Shown: positions 54,090-64,000 of the stretch, piece after piece
Layout: every line of letters begins with the position of its first letter
How positions within the stretch are numbered: the first letter of the stretch is position 1
Assembly: GCA_949128115.1 (NCBI GenBank)
Contig: OX421963.1
Span: 85,693,602-85,757,601, forward strand
Direction of reading: 5' to 3'
DNA: 64,000 bases
Source of the DNA: Anaspis maculata
Taxonomy: Eukaryota > Arthropoda > Insecta > Coleoptera > Scraptiidae
Notes under the pieces: model-generated
Databases searched by the model: none
What the model was told of the DNA's origin: nothing
The model's input: the letters and a program-made list of their open reading frames with translations, nothing else
Program-made: the position numbers and the translations under genes

Positions 54090-56575
54090 TGTAAGTTGAG
54101 AACTTCAAAGGAACCAAATGTTTTAAAGAAACTCCGAGTAGTTCTGGAAGATCAGGTGAAATTCAAGGAAACTCTGGAAAATTTCCGAGGAGCTCCGGAG
54201 AAGATCAGCACATGAACTCCGGGGAGCTCAGTAGCAAAAACGACCTCCTTTTTGCAAGTTAGAGTCCTCAATCATAGGGAATGAAAAATTCTAAGTGGGA
54301 TCTAAAAAACTCTTGGAGACTTGGAGAATTCGGAGGAACTCGAGTGAAGCTCTAGAGAATTGTGGAAGAATTATGCAAGGAACCCAGCAGGGAAATTCAA
54401 GAGAACTCAATCGCGAAAGTGACCTCTTTCAAGCAAGTTAGATTCCATCGTGAAATGCAAATTTACTCTGGAAAATTTCAAGGAAATCCAAATGAACTTA
54501 GCAAGGGAACTCCAGGGAACTGCAATGAATCCAATCGCGAAAATGATTTTTTTTATGCAAGCAGGAGGACCTCAGTGGAATCTAAATTTTCTAGGAGAAG
54601 TCTGAGGAATTAGAGAAGCTCGGAGGAGCTTTGACGGAATTTAGGGTAACGCTGATGGATATCGGAGGAGCTCAAAAGCAACTAAGCATCAGTGTAACTC
54701 AGAAGGAGCTAGGGAAGCTCAGTAGCTGAAAAGACCTCTTTTGTGCAAGTTGGGAGCAAGAGTGAACCCCGAGGAGCTCGAGACAACTCAGAGAAGCTTT
54801 AGTATTCAGAGTATCTCTCTAGAAACTCGGAGGAACTTTGGAGGAGCTCAGCGAAGAAAGGTGATATTTTATTGACAATTTCTTAGCTGAACTGTGAGGT
54901 CGAAAAAAAAAATGAAGATGACTATGGTTATGCATGATTAAAGTCTGGGGAACTCAATCGCCAAAAAACCTCTTTTGTGCAAGCTGGAGGACTTCGATGG
55001 AAACTGGAAAAATCTAGAAGGGAATTCAGGAGAAACTGCAAGGAGTTCTAGTGGAATTCACGAATAACTTGACCATTTTCAGCAACCTCAGCTTTCAACT
55101 CTCAAAGTAGAATTAAGAGTCCTCTGTACGTTCAGACCGGCTCTGACTAAAAATCTTCTGAATCGAAGTCCGTCATTTTCTTTCAACTGGGCATTCAGAG
55201 AAACCATTTATATCATAAGTATTCCCATATCAACATGTGGAAGGAAAAAAAAAACGCGAAAAAGCCGATCACAGCCAAAGATGGTCAGATTTTGCGTGCG
55301 CCATCCTAAGGCTCTTTTAAACAATCCTGAAAGGTATGAGTTTACAAGAAGTATAGGCACGTACCCACCCACTAAAACTAATTTGAATAAAAAACGAAAT
55401 GAAAGGAGGCATATACTTTATACAAGCCATCAGGATTGGAAAATCAAATAATGGTCTCGCTTCTCGAAACAAATCGATATGATAATGGTGGGTTACAAAA
55501 TAAGACAATAATAACAGTAGGAATGTCCCGTCTCTGATCCTATCGGAAGATTTAGATAAGTGCGCGCACGTAAGTGCACCTCCGGAGCTCAACAGCGTAT
55601 GTGTTTTATTGTGATGCCATCAGCCGTATTTATTTTTAATAAGCCCTCTCGATCTCGATCTCTTCTGATGTGACGTGGGAAAAATAGGCCGTAAAGCCAT
55701 TTTTCCACAACCTGACGACCATAAGCATCGCGAATGATGTCACACGGTTGGAAAACCTTGCGCGAAGAAGTGCAAACAGAAACAATTCTCGTCGGAGCGC
55801 GCGAATGACAACGCAAGCTGCAATTTTTCAACACGGAGGCAAGAGCGATAAGTTTTATTGCCATCATATTGCTGTACCACAACAACACACAACAACCACT
55901 GCGCTGCAACGGCAATCACATTAACCTAGTTGCATATGCACGAAAAATCCTTGGAGGCCTCTAAATATAGCGAATATCTCCGCGCGACAAGCTCGCCGGG
56001 CCGGAGTGGCGGAGAGCAGAGTGCGGAGTTCCCGCGAGCCATAATAACAATTTCCCTGAATACGCCTGAAATTGCTGCTGAAATTTCCGAGAGCGTCGTG
56101 TCGGAACATCCCAGCAACACGTATCGTTTAGCGCAAATTACACACGCATCATCGTGATCGCTCACGATGCGGGATTTTGCCGCTACTGCTCTGCCGCCGC
56201 CTGCCTCTGGGTTGCGCTCCTTGCCGTGGTCCTTGAGCGCAGATACCCACCAGAAGCTCTCGGTCCTTAAAGTTTTAATGAAAGGCTAATGCGAAAAACT
56301 GCCTCGAGTGCGAGAGTCCTATCCCAACCGGCGGAACAGCAGTTGTTTCAAGCAAGCTTTCACGCCAAGCGGGACGCGCTGCTTTTACTTTGCCTGGACT
56401 TTTCGTGTATATAGTGGTGTAGCTGAGATTTGAGAGTGCAGAAATATTTGCAAAGTTATCTTAAGAACTCCACTCAAGGTCAAAGAAACATTAAAATGTA
56501 AAAGATAAAAAATTCACTTCATAAATATACGCAAGCTTATTCTCAGAGTATTGAAAGTGTATGTCGCATTTTCAA
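54090..56575. repeat. Right arm of a large inverted duplication
   Basis: Reverse complement of 34060-36497: satellite in plus orientation (54090-55080), then the unique-looking part (55080-56400). It differs by a ~60-bp extra piece near 54890-54950, a 4-bp deletion near 56000 and scattered substitutions. Similarity falls toward the outer end (56400-56575). Confidence 0.88.
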
Positions 56576-57468
56576 TTATCACTTTTCCCAAAGACTAATG
56601 TTCCTAAGAATAGCGAGAAGATGGAGAGACAGATCCTTCCAAAGACAATACAATGATTCAACAACACAATAAGCATCTCTCATAATGTCTTCCAAACGAT
56701 TCAACATTTATCGATTTCGGTTTTCGCTAGTCGAATTTTATCTATTTCGACTCAACACATGGTGCATTTAAGAATCGATCAACCGGAAACATGTTCAAAA
56801 ACAACAAATATAATAATAATATGTCCAATAATCCTATATCTCTGAGTTTCGTCCAATTTGGAGAGCTTTGAAAACTTGGTAGCTTCGTTTCTGAATTCGA
56901 CAAGCTCTCGAATGGCTCCTCCACCAACTGTGAAGGTTTGCGACCTATCCCTAAGTTGGAGTCTCCGGGTCTGTATAGCTCAATCCTGGAGTCGGAGTCC
57001 CCAGCGAATTCCGTAGGAATTTCGCATTATAAATTTTAGTCACTGATCCAGTTGTTTTGAGACCACAAAGCTTTAAACAGAATATCTCAAAATTCGAGTC
57101 CAGAGCAGTTCACGGAAATGCTTCAAATGTCAGAAAAATATGTAGAAAAAAATCAGGTCTGAATTTTCGATCGGATAAACTTTTGCCTCGCTTTGTTTTC
57201 GATCCTTTTTCTTGTTGAAACGTTAGGTTTTGGAGAATTGAAGCTCTAAAATTCACAGCAATTTTGACAAAGAGAATCTGGGAGTTGACTATAAGAAGTA
57301 AAAATCAACCTGTTCTTCAATTCAGCGTACAAACTTGGCAATCTGTGGGAAGAATGCAACCTCAGTGATGCGGGGTACCTTACCTTGAACTGAACGACTG
57401 GTGGATGAAGCTACATAATTTTTAATCTAGTGAACCTGTAAAATTCCGTTGATTTCGTAAAATCTACT
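56576..57468. other. Unannotated spacer
   Basis: AT-rich. No gene or clear repeat was recognised. Confidence 0.45.
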
Positions 57469-57788
57469 TTTTTTAGGCGGTGGGCGGGTATCCGTGTAGT
57501 CACTGGAAGTACCTTCTTAGCGCCGCCTTAGTACTCTAAGAGCGGTGCCGGGTGATATTCACATCACCCGCACCATTTTATGAACGCATCAACAGCGAGG
57601 TTATCAACACTTTTTTTTCGGTGTCCTTCTCGTTTCACCCTTTTTCCCTTGACGTGACTGCACGGTAGTACACGCCAAGGTACTAGAGGGCGCATGAAAA
57701 TTTTAACCTGGCCCGAGCCAGGTTCGAACTTACGATCCCTAGAATTGCTTCCAAAGACGGAGTCCGCCGCGCTACCGGCCGGGTTGTG
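57469..57788 (-). mobile_element. tRNA-derived SINE, family 3
   Basis: On the minus strand the head has an A box-like GGTAGCGCGGCGGACTC and a B box (GTTCGAACC near 57720-57728), followed by a GC-rich body and a T/A-rich 3' end at 57469. Flanking AAATCTACT (57460-57468) and AAATATACT (57789-57797) are probable target duplications. It is distinct from the SINEs at 42 kb and 45 kb. Confidence 0.8.
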
Positions 57789-58108
57789 AAATATACTGTA
57801 GTAGGTACTTACTTAGGTATACCAAAGACCCAACAGCCCAGTCACTTTAGGTTTTAACCGGGAAATCCCGCACTGGGTACCAGTGTTGGATTATTCGGTA
57901 CGCAAACGAGGTCGACTGACCTGAGGCGCAAGGTTTGGAGGGCGTAAAACAAGATGGAGAAGCCCCGTTCCCCAAAAAAATTTCGTTTTTGGCGCTCCTT
58001 TCTCCCGTTGGTCATGTGCAGTATTTTTCGCTTTGTTGGGGAAATTTTTCCCACGTTTAAATGAAACCCCGCCCCGGGTGCCAAATCCGCTAGGTACGCC
58101 ACTGACTG
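57789..58108. other. Spacer with one hAT-like terminus
   Basis: CGCTAGGTACGCCACTG at 58088-58104 resembles the right end of a hAT element, but no matching left end or target duplication was found. Confidence 0.35.
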
Positions 58109-58296
58109 CCGCGGGATCTTCAAATAGCGCACTTTTTCCGTTCCTGTCATCAAGTCTGCTTTTCTTGTAGGTGAACGCTTTTAACGGTATATGTAGAATG
58201 AAATGTGCTTAAAAGAACCCCGGTTACAGAAAATTTGTCCTTGTTGTAGCTTTCAAGATATATGCATTCAAAAGTGCGCTTTTCGAAGGTCCCGCG
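58109..58296. mobile_element. MITE-like inverted-repeat element
   Basis: CCGCGGGATCTTCAAATAGCGCAC at the left is inverted imperfectly at the right (GTGCGCTTTTCGAAGGTCCCGCG). The total is about 188 bp. No clear target duplication was seen. Confidence 0.6.
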
Positions 58297-59108
58297 TTTG
58301 ATCTAGTACCGACTTTGACCGCTGATAGCATCCAAGAAACAAATTGTGACGGCACTGCAGTCAAAGCAGATTGAAGCCGGTTCAATTGTCTTTTAGGAAA
58401 TGTTTGAGGAAACCATATCCGTCCACGGACAATGACAGTATAGCCTCTTGCGTGAGAACCTGCAGTTTGACGGCCAGAATTCAGCTGACAGCTTCGAGCG
58501 ATTTTTAAGGTAGACTTCCGAAAGCTGTATTTTGGTAACCGTTCATTGCACAATAATGGCTGTGGCATCAATTCGTTCGAAATCCAACATTCTTCAATTT
58601 GACTACAAGATATTTTGATCGTAGAATCACCGGTTACGAGTTATTCAAGAAAAACGGTCGATTTACACGAGTTTTCAACTTCTTCATTTTTTTACCATGG
58701 TTCCAGAGGTCACTCATGGTCACAAATATTTGGATTCTTCTATAAGACTTCCAAGTCAACTGATATCAAAATGGAGATTTTCTATGGGACCTTTTCCAAT
58801 CTTGATTGTTTCTGCTACTGGCCTATTTGCAATTTTGAATTTCAAATACAAGATGACGCAACAAAAATCACCTTTTTTTTTTCAATTAGTTACTGAAAAG
58901 AGCAAGATATTGGCTTAATTTTTCTTTTAGTGAACGAATATAATCGCCTCGTAGAGCTGCAACGCCTATAAAGATAACATCAGTGTAATTACCACAATTT
59001 CGATCAAAAAATATTTGCGTTCGACAAAATACAGAGTTCATAGCACTACGTGTCATCAATTCAACTCCGGGAAGAACAATTGATAAGCACAACTTGCATT
59101 ATTTGGGG
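58297..59108. other. Unannotated spacer
   Basis: Short ORFs only, with no recognised family or repeat. Confidence 0.45.
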
Positions 59109-60068
59109 CTGCTGATGAAGTTGTTCCTGAATTCTAGTAGAACTTCTTGAGTTTTTCCTCGAATTCCTCGGAGTTCTTTAGGAGTTAGTAGTTTAGAGAT
59201 CCTGCAACTTGCAAAAAAGAGGTACTTTTTGGGCTTGAGTTCCCCAGAGTTTCTTTGCTGAAGTCCTTCAGAGTTCTTGGAAGTTCCTTTAAATTCCTAA
59301 AGAAATACCCTAAATACCAGAGCTCCTTCGAATTGTCTCCAGTTCTTCGGACATCACTTAGAATATTCAGTTCCCACTGCAGTCTCCCAGCTCGCACAAA
59401 AGGGGTCATTGTTACGATTGAGTTGCCCTGAATCCCCCCGCTGAACTCCTCTGAATCCTCCCTGAATTTCACTAGAGCTCTTTCGAGCTTTTCCAGAACT
59501 CCTCGGAATTTTCTCAGATTATTCAGTTGCTATTAAAGTTCCTAACCTCAACAGAAAAGGTCATTTCGGCGATTGAGTTCCACATAGTTTCCCTGCTGTG
59601 CTTCTCCGGAGTTTTCCAGAGTTTCTACAAAGTTACTGGTCAATAAGAATTGAATGAAATATTCCACGAGAACTCTGAGGAATTCGAGCTAAGCTCGAAG
59701 AACAAACTCGCAAGAACTCTGAAGAACTCAGCAGGAGAACTTCGGAAACTCATTCGCAAGAATGGTTTCTTTCGTGCAGGTCGGAGAATTTCAGTGGAAA
59801 CAAAAATTTTTGGGAAACGTCTGAAACCTCTATGAGAGACACCCTGAATATTTGAGCTCCTCCGAATTCTCTGGAATTTCGCGGAGTTTACCTACTTACG
59901 TTATTCAGTTTCCATGGAAGTCTTTAAACAAAAGAGATCATTTTTGCGAATAAGCTTTTCCGAGTTCTCCTGCTGAGCTGCTCCTGAGTTCCCTTGAGTT
60001 CTTCAAAGCTACCTCAAATTTTACCAGAGCTCCTACGAGCTTTCATGAAGTTCCTCGGACTTCTCCTA
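59109..60068. repeat. ~150-bp satellite, mixed orientation
   Basis: Minus orientation at 59109-59625, plus at about 59660-59840, and minus again to 60068. The first switch uses the same junction sequence as 53975-54023, inverted. Confidence 0.75.
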
Positions 60069-61525
60069 GACAATTAAGTTGTGGGCCAAGGCCTATAGCA
60101 AAGCTTACTGCCTGAAGTTTTATAGACCGAAAACAACCCGTATAATTATAAGCGCCAGTATGGTTATTAACACTAGACGGTTTCGGCGTGCCAAGAAACT
60201 CATACAAAATCGCAATTTTCAATTTGAAAAACTGCCTCCGTGCATGCGCGCCATCAAGACGAAAGATGGGGTTCTTCGCCATTGAAGATGCAAACGAGAC
60301 TAATTTCCCATAAATTATGCATAAGCCGCGGCTCGATCAATCAGGCCATTGTGTATTATATATCGGACCTCTCGCGATTTAAGCATTATTCATCTTATAA
60401 AATTGGTTTGGTGGCTAACAGCTATATCTCCGCCGAAATCAGGTCCGAACCAGGAAGATACCATCGCATACCTATATACGTTCAGTTCTCCAGCAGCTCT
60501 CTTATTTCTCGGCATTTTTCTCTTCTTTCGCTAATACGTCCACAGCTTTTATTTTTTTTTGTTCTCGAGCAAAAATACCATTCTCTACTTGCTCTTGCTC
60601 TCTCTTAGCTATTGTTGAAAAATTAGCTAGGTAATTGAAATTTTAATATACTGCTGCTTTAGAAAGTTCGCTAGTAAAGCTAGGCATAAAAGAGAATAAA
60701 TTATTAAAACACGCGTTATAAGTAACTAACTGTACACAATGGAGCACGAGTACACAACAAATAATCCAAATCCAGCTCTGGATAAAGGACTAGGTGTATA
60801 GTCCTCCGGGTTTCGCATTGTTTATAACCGATGAACTTCTTGGTACACAGATGCCCCCCACAAGCCGGCCCAAGCTCAGGATTTATCACTGGGAGCATTA
60901 AACGGCATTACGTTGAATTTATACCACGAACATTGCAGATGCATACAATATTATTGCCCCGGCGCATTTTTATTTTGCATGTACCTACTTACGTGTGTGA
61001 GAGATGCCATCATCCCAGGGTCTTTGTGTGGGTTTTAATTTCGATTAAATAAATTATTCGCAAGAAAAGATAAGAAAAAGAATCATTAAACGCACTTTTA
61101 AAGAGCTCGGCCTTTTCAATTTTATTGTCTCATCTCTTGCGTTCGTGTTTGTGTACACAGGAAGAAATTATGAAGGCGGCCCGCTCGTAAACTGCGTGGT
61201 TTGGAAGTGGTACAGCAAAACAAAAGGAACAGGACCGTAATTGTGGATAATATCTGCTCTCTCTCGGCAATTTATTGGCAAGAAATCATGTGAAGTGGCA
61301 GAGGAAGATTCTAGTGATCACCGACTGCATTGGGCCAATGTTATTTGTTTTTATTTCTGAATCTTCTTTTCCGTATTCCATCTTTATCGTTCAAGGTGTT
61401 GATAAATAGGTACTCAGCTGTAATGCGTCAAACTACTTTGTATCCATATGGCGCACTTCCTAAGAGCACTCTGTATAGGAGGAACCAACCTAAAAGGCTT
61501 CTAAATCGAAGCAGGTGATTTTTTT
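60069..61525. other. Unannotated intergenic DNA
   Basis: Several short ORFs (up to 122 codons at 60240-60608) without recognisable domains. No repeat was recognised. Confidence 0.4.
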
Positions 61526-61813
61526 TCAAGTGGAATAATCATTATAGTGATGGTATAATTCCTTCATCCCTTCGAACACCATATCGATTGAATTCTGGAA
61601 ACTGCATATGACATTACATCGTCCGAATGGTAAAATCTTGAGCTGATGTATTGATACTCTTGTTGCTATCGAAGCGGTGTACTCTTTGAAACTTGGCTCG
61701 ATTTCGATTTGCCAGTAACCACTGAAAAGGTCTAGATTTGGAAAATATTTTGCACCGTCTAAGTGGGTCAACGCGAAAACTGTTGTACATAGATGTCGGA
61801 GTGCAAGTTTCAA
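61526..61813 (-). pseudogene. Ty3/Gypsy reverse transcriptase fragment
   Basis: The minus-strand frame reads HLDGAKYFPNLDLFSGYWQI, then EIEPSFKEYTA, LKILPFGRCNVICSFQNSID and VFEGMKEL. The pattern LxGAKYFSxLDLxSGYWQIxIxPxxxxxTAF...xMPFGxxNxxxxFQxxMDxVFxGM is the palm of Ty3/Gypsy RT. The expected YLDD box is decayed (HYNDYS). An adjacent upstream frame (61614-61964) has lost recognisable RT fingers. It belongs to a different lineage from the fragments at 8.3 kb. Confidence 0.8.
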
Positions 61814-61907
61814 CTATTTTTTCCAGTTCTTCTCTATTTGGTCTAAAAATAGGGAAAACAGTCAGAACCAAGCAATTTGGTACAGTCTGTATACTGTATA
61901 TCCAAAA

Positions 61908-62078
61908 TATCCAGGGCTGTGTGCCGGAGGAACGGTTTTTTGAGATTTCTTGAGAATTCAACATTCAGGGTAGTCTAGTCTGGGGCGCTCGTGTGATGCA
62001 ATTTGGATTTTGGGAGCGATAAGAGCAGAAATAGCAAGAATCCGTTCTTCCAACACACAGCCTCGGATATCTTTGAAT
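61908..62078. repeat. Short inverted repeat
   Basis: About 48 bp around GGGCTGTGTGCCGGAGGAACGG is inverted imperfectly around CCGTTCTTCCAACACACAGCC, with a spacer of about 75 bp. Confidence 0.6.
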
Positions 62079-63904
62079 ATACTACAGCATTGAGGAAAAA
62101 AAAAATTGTCAAAGCTCTTAGTCGTCCTACCTTCCATTTCAGGCTTCATTCCGGAACGCATCTTATATGCCCGAATTTTTGGCGCATATTGCTATCGACC
62201 GGGGACGTAGCAATTCACTTGGCTTCTATTTCCTGAAGGGATTATTCGGCGCACATTAAAAAAGACAAGGCACGCATTTCACTCAATTTATTCAACAGTC
62301 AAGGATCTATGAAAATCAACGTTGAACAATTAAATAACTAATCTACGTGCTCACATCACTTCATACACAAGTTTGCACCTCACATCGCAAATAAAATAAT
62401 TCAATCCAGTGCTCCCCACAACCGCATATCAAAACTTGTCTGAATCAAAAAAGGCCCTGGTCTATTGATCAAAGTATTTTCATCAACTATCAGCCGTCAG
62501 CCATTTCTGTGTTTTTTTTTACGGTTGATGTACGGTGTAGTTTCCGCTTCGCGCCGGAAGTGTACATGTGTTTCTGCAATTCTGCAGTTGTTTTTTTTGA
62601 AATTTCCAGTTTGAAAGTTCATTTGCGCTAGAAGGGACTGAATAAAGTTAGAATGTGCATTTCTGAGCGTCTATGATGAATTTACCGGGTGCGCCGTTGA
62701 ATCGGTCGCACCGAGACGTAACGGGTGAGCCGTTATGCAAATTCCGACAATATGCTTGCAGTATAATATTAGGTCAATTTCTTGCTGTCCTGTTTTTATT
62801 GAAACTGACTTATCTCTTATTGGAAAATGTTCCGTATTCAACTGATAGAGCCACTCAAGTGTCTATGATGCCTTTTTATCAGAAGCGTGATGAAAAGCAG
62901 CCTGAAATCATTTATTTTTTCTACAATCAGTCATGCATCACTTCTAACTTGATGCTAACGTATTGACAGCTAGTTGTACACATGTTCTATATCTAATCTG
63001 TCATTTTCACAACAGCTATCACATTTTTCACAGCACTACGATTTTCCATCAAGACTTTGGCACCAAGCCAGAATGGTACCATTCATACCAACACGACACA
63101 TACTCTCCGTAGGTTGCTGTAACGAAAAAAGCCGTGAAATCGATTATCATACTACAACTCGTATACCTACTTGAACCTGATTAATTCTGTTTTTTGAGAA
63201 GGGTCACGCAGACCGGTAAACCCTCCCAAATCGCATTATCCGTCACTTTTCCGCGGCGTTACGATGTATGCGATGGTTATTATTCTAATGGAGAAAACCG
63301 TCCATGCGGCAAGGATGTTAATTAAAGAATTTACATTTATACCATTTACATGTCATCCAACTCCATTTACCTTTAGCCACAGACCACAACAGAGCACACA
63401 TCAGAGAAAGGTCTGTGCTATAATAGCACACCGTGTAACAGTGTATAGAGTGTACCGGCTTGTTGCTACATCACTTCCTTCTACTACCTTGCAGTGGAAT
63501 AAATCCCATTCCTAAGTATACGGTGAAATAATTGCCGTTTATATAAACAATCAGTAAACAATAAACACAGAGAGAGAAACGGTCATCGTGGGCGTGAAAA
63601 TAATATAATGGATGGAGATTCGCTATGGGAATTCAAATCGATGCACAAGAGCCGCGCCTTTCTTCTCACTCTACTTCTCGTAGGTATAGAGCTGCACTAC
63701 TATCTACAAATTATGAATCTTATACAAACTGGAAAAGCCATGGAAAATTGTCAAAAAAGAACAGTAAGAACAGTTTCGAAATGGTTGCAATCGAAAGCCT
63801 GGTTCTAACAATATGATTTTTTTTGTAACAACTAAATGAGTAGCTTTGTATAGGATTCTTCTTTTAGGTTTTTGGGCAGGGTGATAAAAAAAAGTTGTAT
63901 ATTT
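62079..63904. other. Unannotated intergenic DNA
   Basis: Short ORFs up to 97 codons with no recognised domain. No repeats were recognised. Confidence 0.4.
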
Positions 63905-63941
63905 TACGCAACGTTTCGCCGATTAACATCGGCTTCGTCAG
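63905..63941 (-). ncRNA. Hammerhead-ribozyme-like core (Penelope type)
   Basis: Minus strand: CTGACGA, stem II GCCGAT-GTTA-ATCGGC (6 bp, perfect), GAAA, a minimal stem III (ACG-TTG-CGT) and A at the cleavage position. The core positions match the hammerhead consensus, and the very short stem III is typical of Penelope-like elements. Stem I is not clearly paired within the window, which ends 60 bp away. Confidence 0.65.
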
Positions 63942-64000
63942 GCTGAAATTCATCATATAAATAATTTGAAACAATAATCAATGAACATTAACGAGAGCTT

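Noticed and set aside
57850..58106. Possible hAT element ending in CGCTAGGTACGCCACTG
   Set aside because: Only one end is present. No inverted partner or 8-bp duplication was found.

Overview
The window looks like a piece of a repeat-rich insect nuclear genome, most likely hemipteran (a whitefly, aphid or psyllid type of genome). This is inferred, not proven. It is AT-rich, with GTAG/TACC simple repeats, a cytosolic tRNA, spliceosomal intron boundaries, several tRNA-derived SINEs and fragments of many eukaryotic transposon families. Only two host features are secure: one 150-nt exon of the axon-guidance gene netrin (minus strand, 9370-9519) and one tRNA-Val(UAC) gene (20903-20975). Nearly everything else is mobile or tandemly repeated DNA.

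Region by region. 1-9 kb: decayed Ty3/Gypsy, BEL/Pao and LINE pieces, a BEL/Pao reverse-transcriptase stretch repeated three times in tandem, and a 2.0-kb imperfect palindrome (4403-6420). 9-14.5 kb: the netrin exon, then an array of about 18 dispersed palindromic CACTAGTG-type motifs interrupted by a 0.86-kb palindrome, a nested TA-flanked MITE and a hAT MITE with a perfect 8-bp target duplication. 14.9-17.3 kb: a 2.4-kb foldback element with mariner-like ends. 17.6-22.3 kb: dispersed repeats and the tRNA. 22.4-26.4 kb and 47.2-51.4 kb: two diverged direct copies of a satellite of roughly 150 bp per unit. Each copy was hit by a different DNA transposon and keeps the empty site of the other's insertion. 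26.4-34 kb: small foldbacks, a TTGCT-rich satellite and a LINE 3' end. 34.1-36.5 kb and 54.1-56.6 kb: arms of a large inverted duplication. 36.5-38 kb: a LINE reverse-transcriptase fragment and a TGACCT minisatellite. 38-46 kb: unrecognised coding-like ORFs, two SINEs, a hAT element carrying the spliced start of a transposase gene, and a 145-aa ORF. 51.8-53.8 kb: a complete-looking Helitron. 56.6-64 kb: a SINE, a MITE, satellite, a Gypsy fragment and a hammerhead-ribozyme-like motif.

The most striking object is the Helitron at 51784-53809. Its ends have the canonical form (A|TC...hairpin...CTAG|T). Its body is a tandem repeat that is essentially a dense array of heat-shock elements (alternating GAA and TTC at 5-bp pitch). 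A six-unit element lies about 42 bp upstream of a TATATAAAG box, followed by a 70-aa ORF. This resembles a mobile heat-shock promoter. Other leads are two hammerhead-ribozyme cores of the Penelope-like type, a DR1-type nuclear-receptor half-site minisatellite, and matched filled/empty transposon sites inside palindromes and duplicated satellites.

No operon-like organisation exists. The ORF cluster at 38-41 kb and the 145-aa ORF at 45 kb may come from a virus-like or Polinton-like insertion, but no hallmark gene is present.
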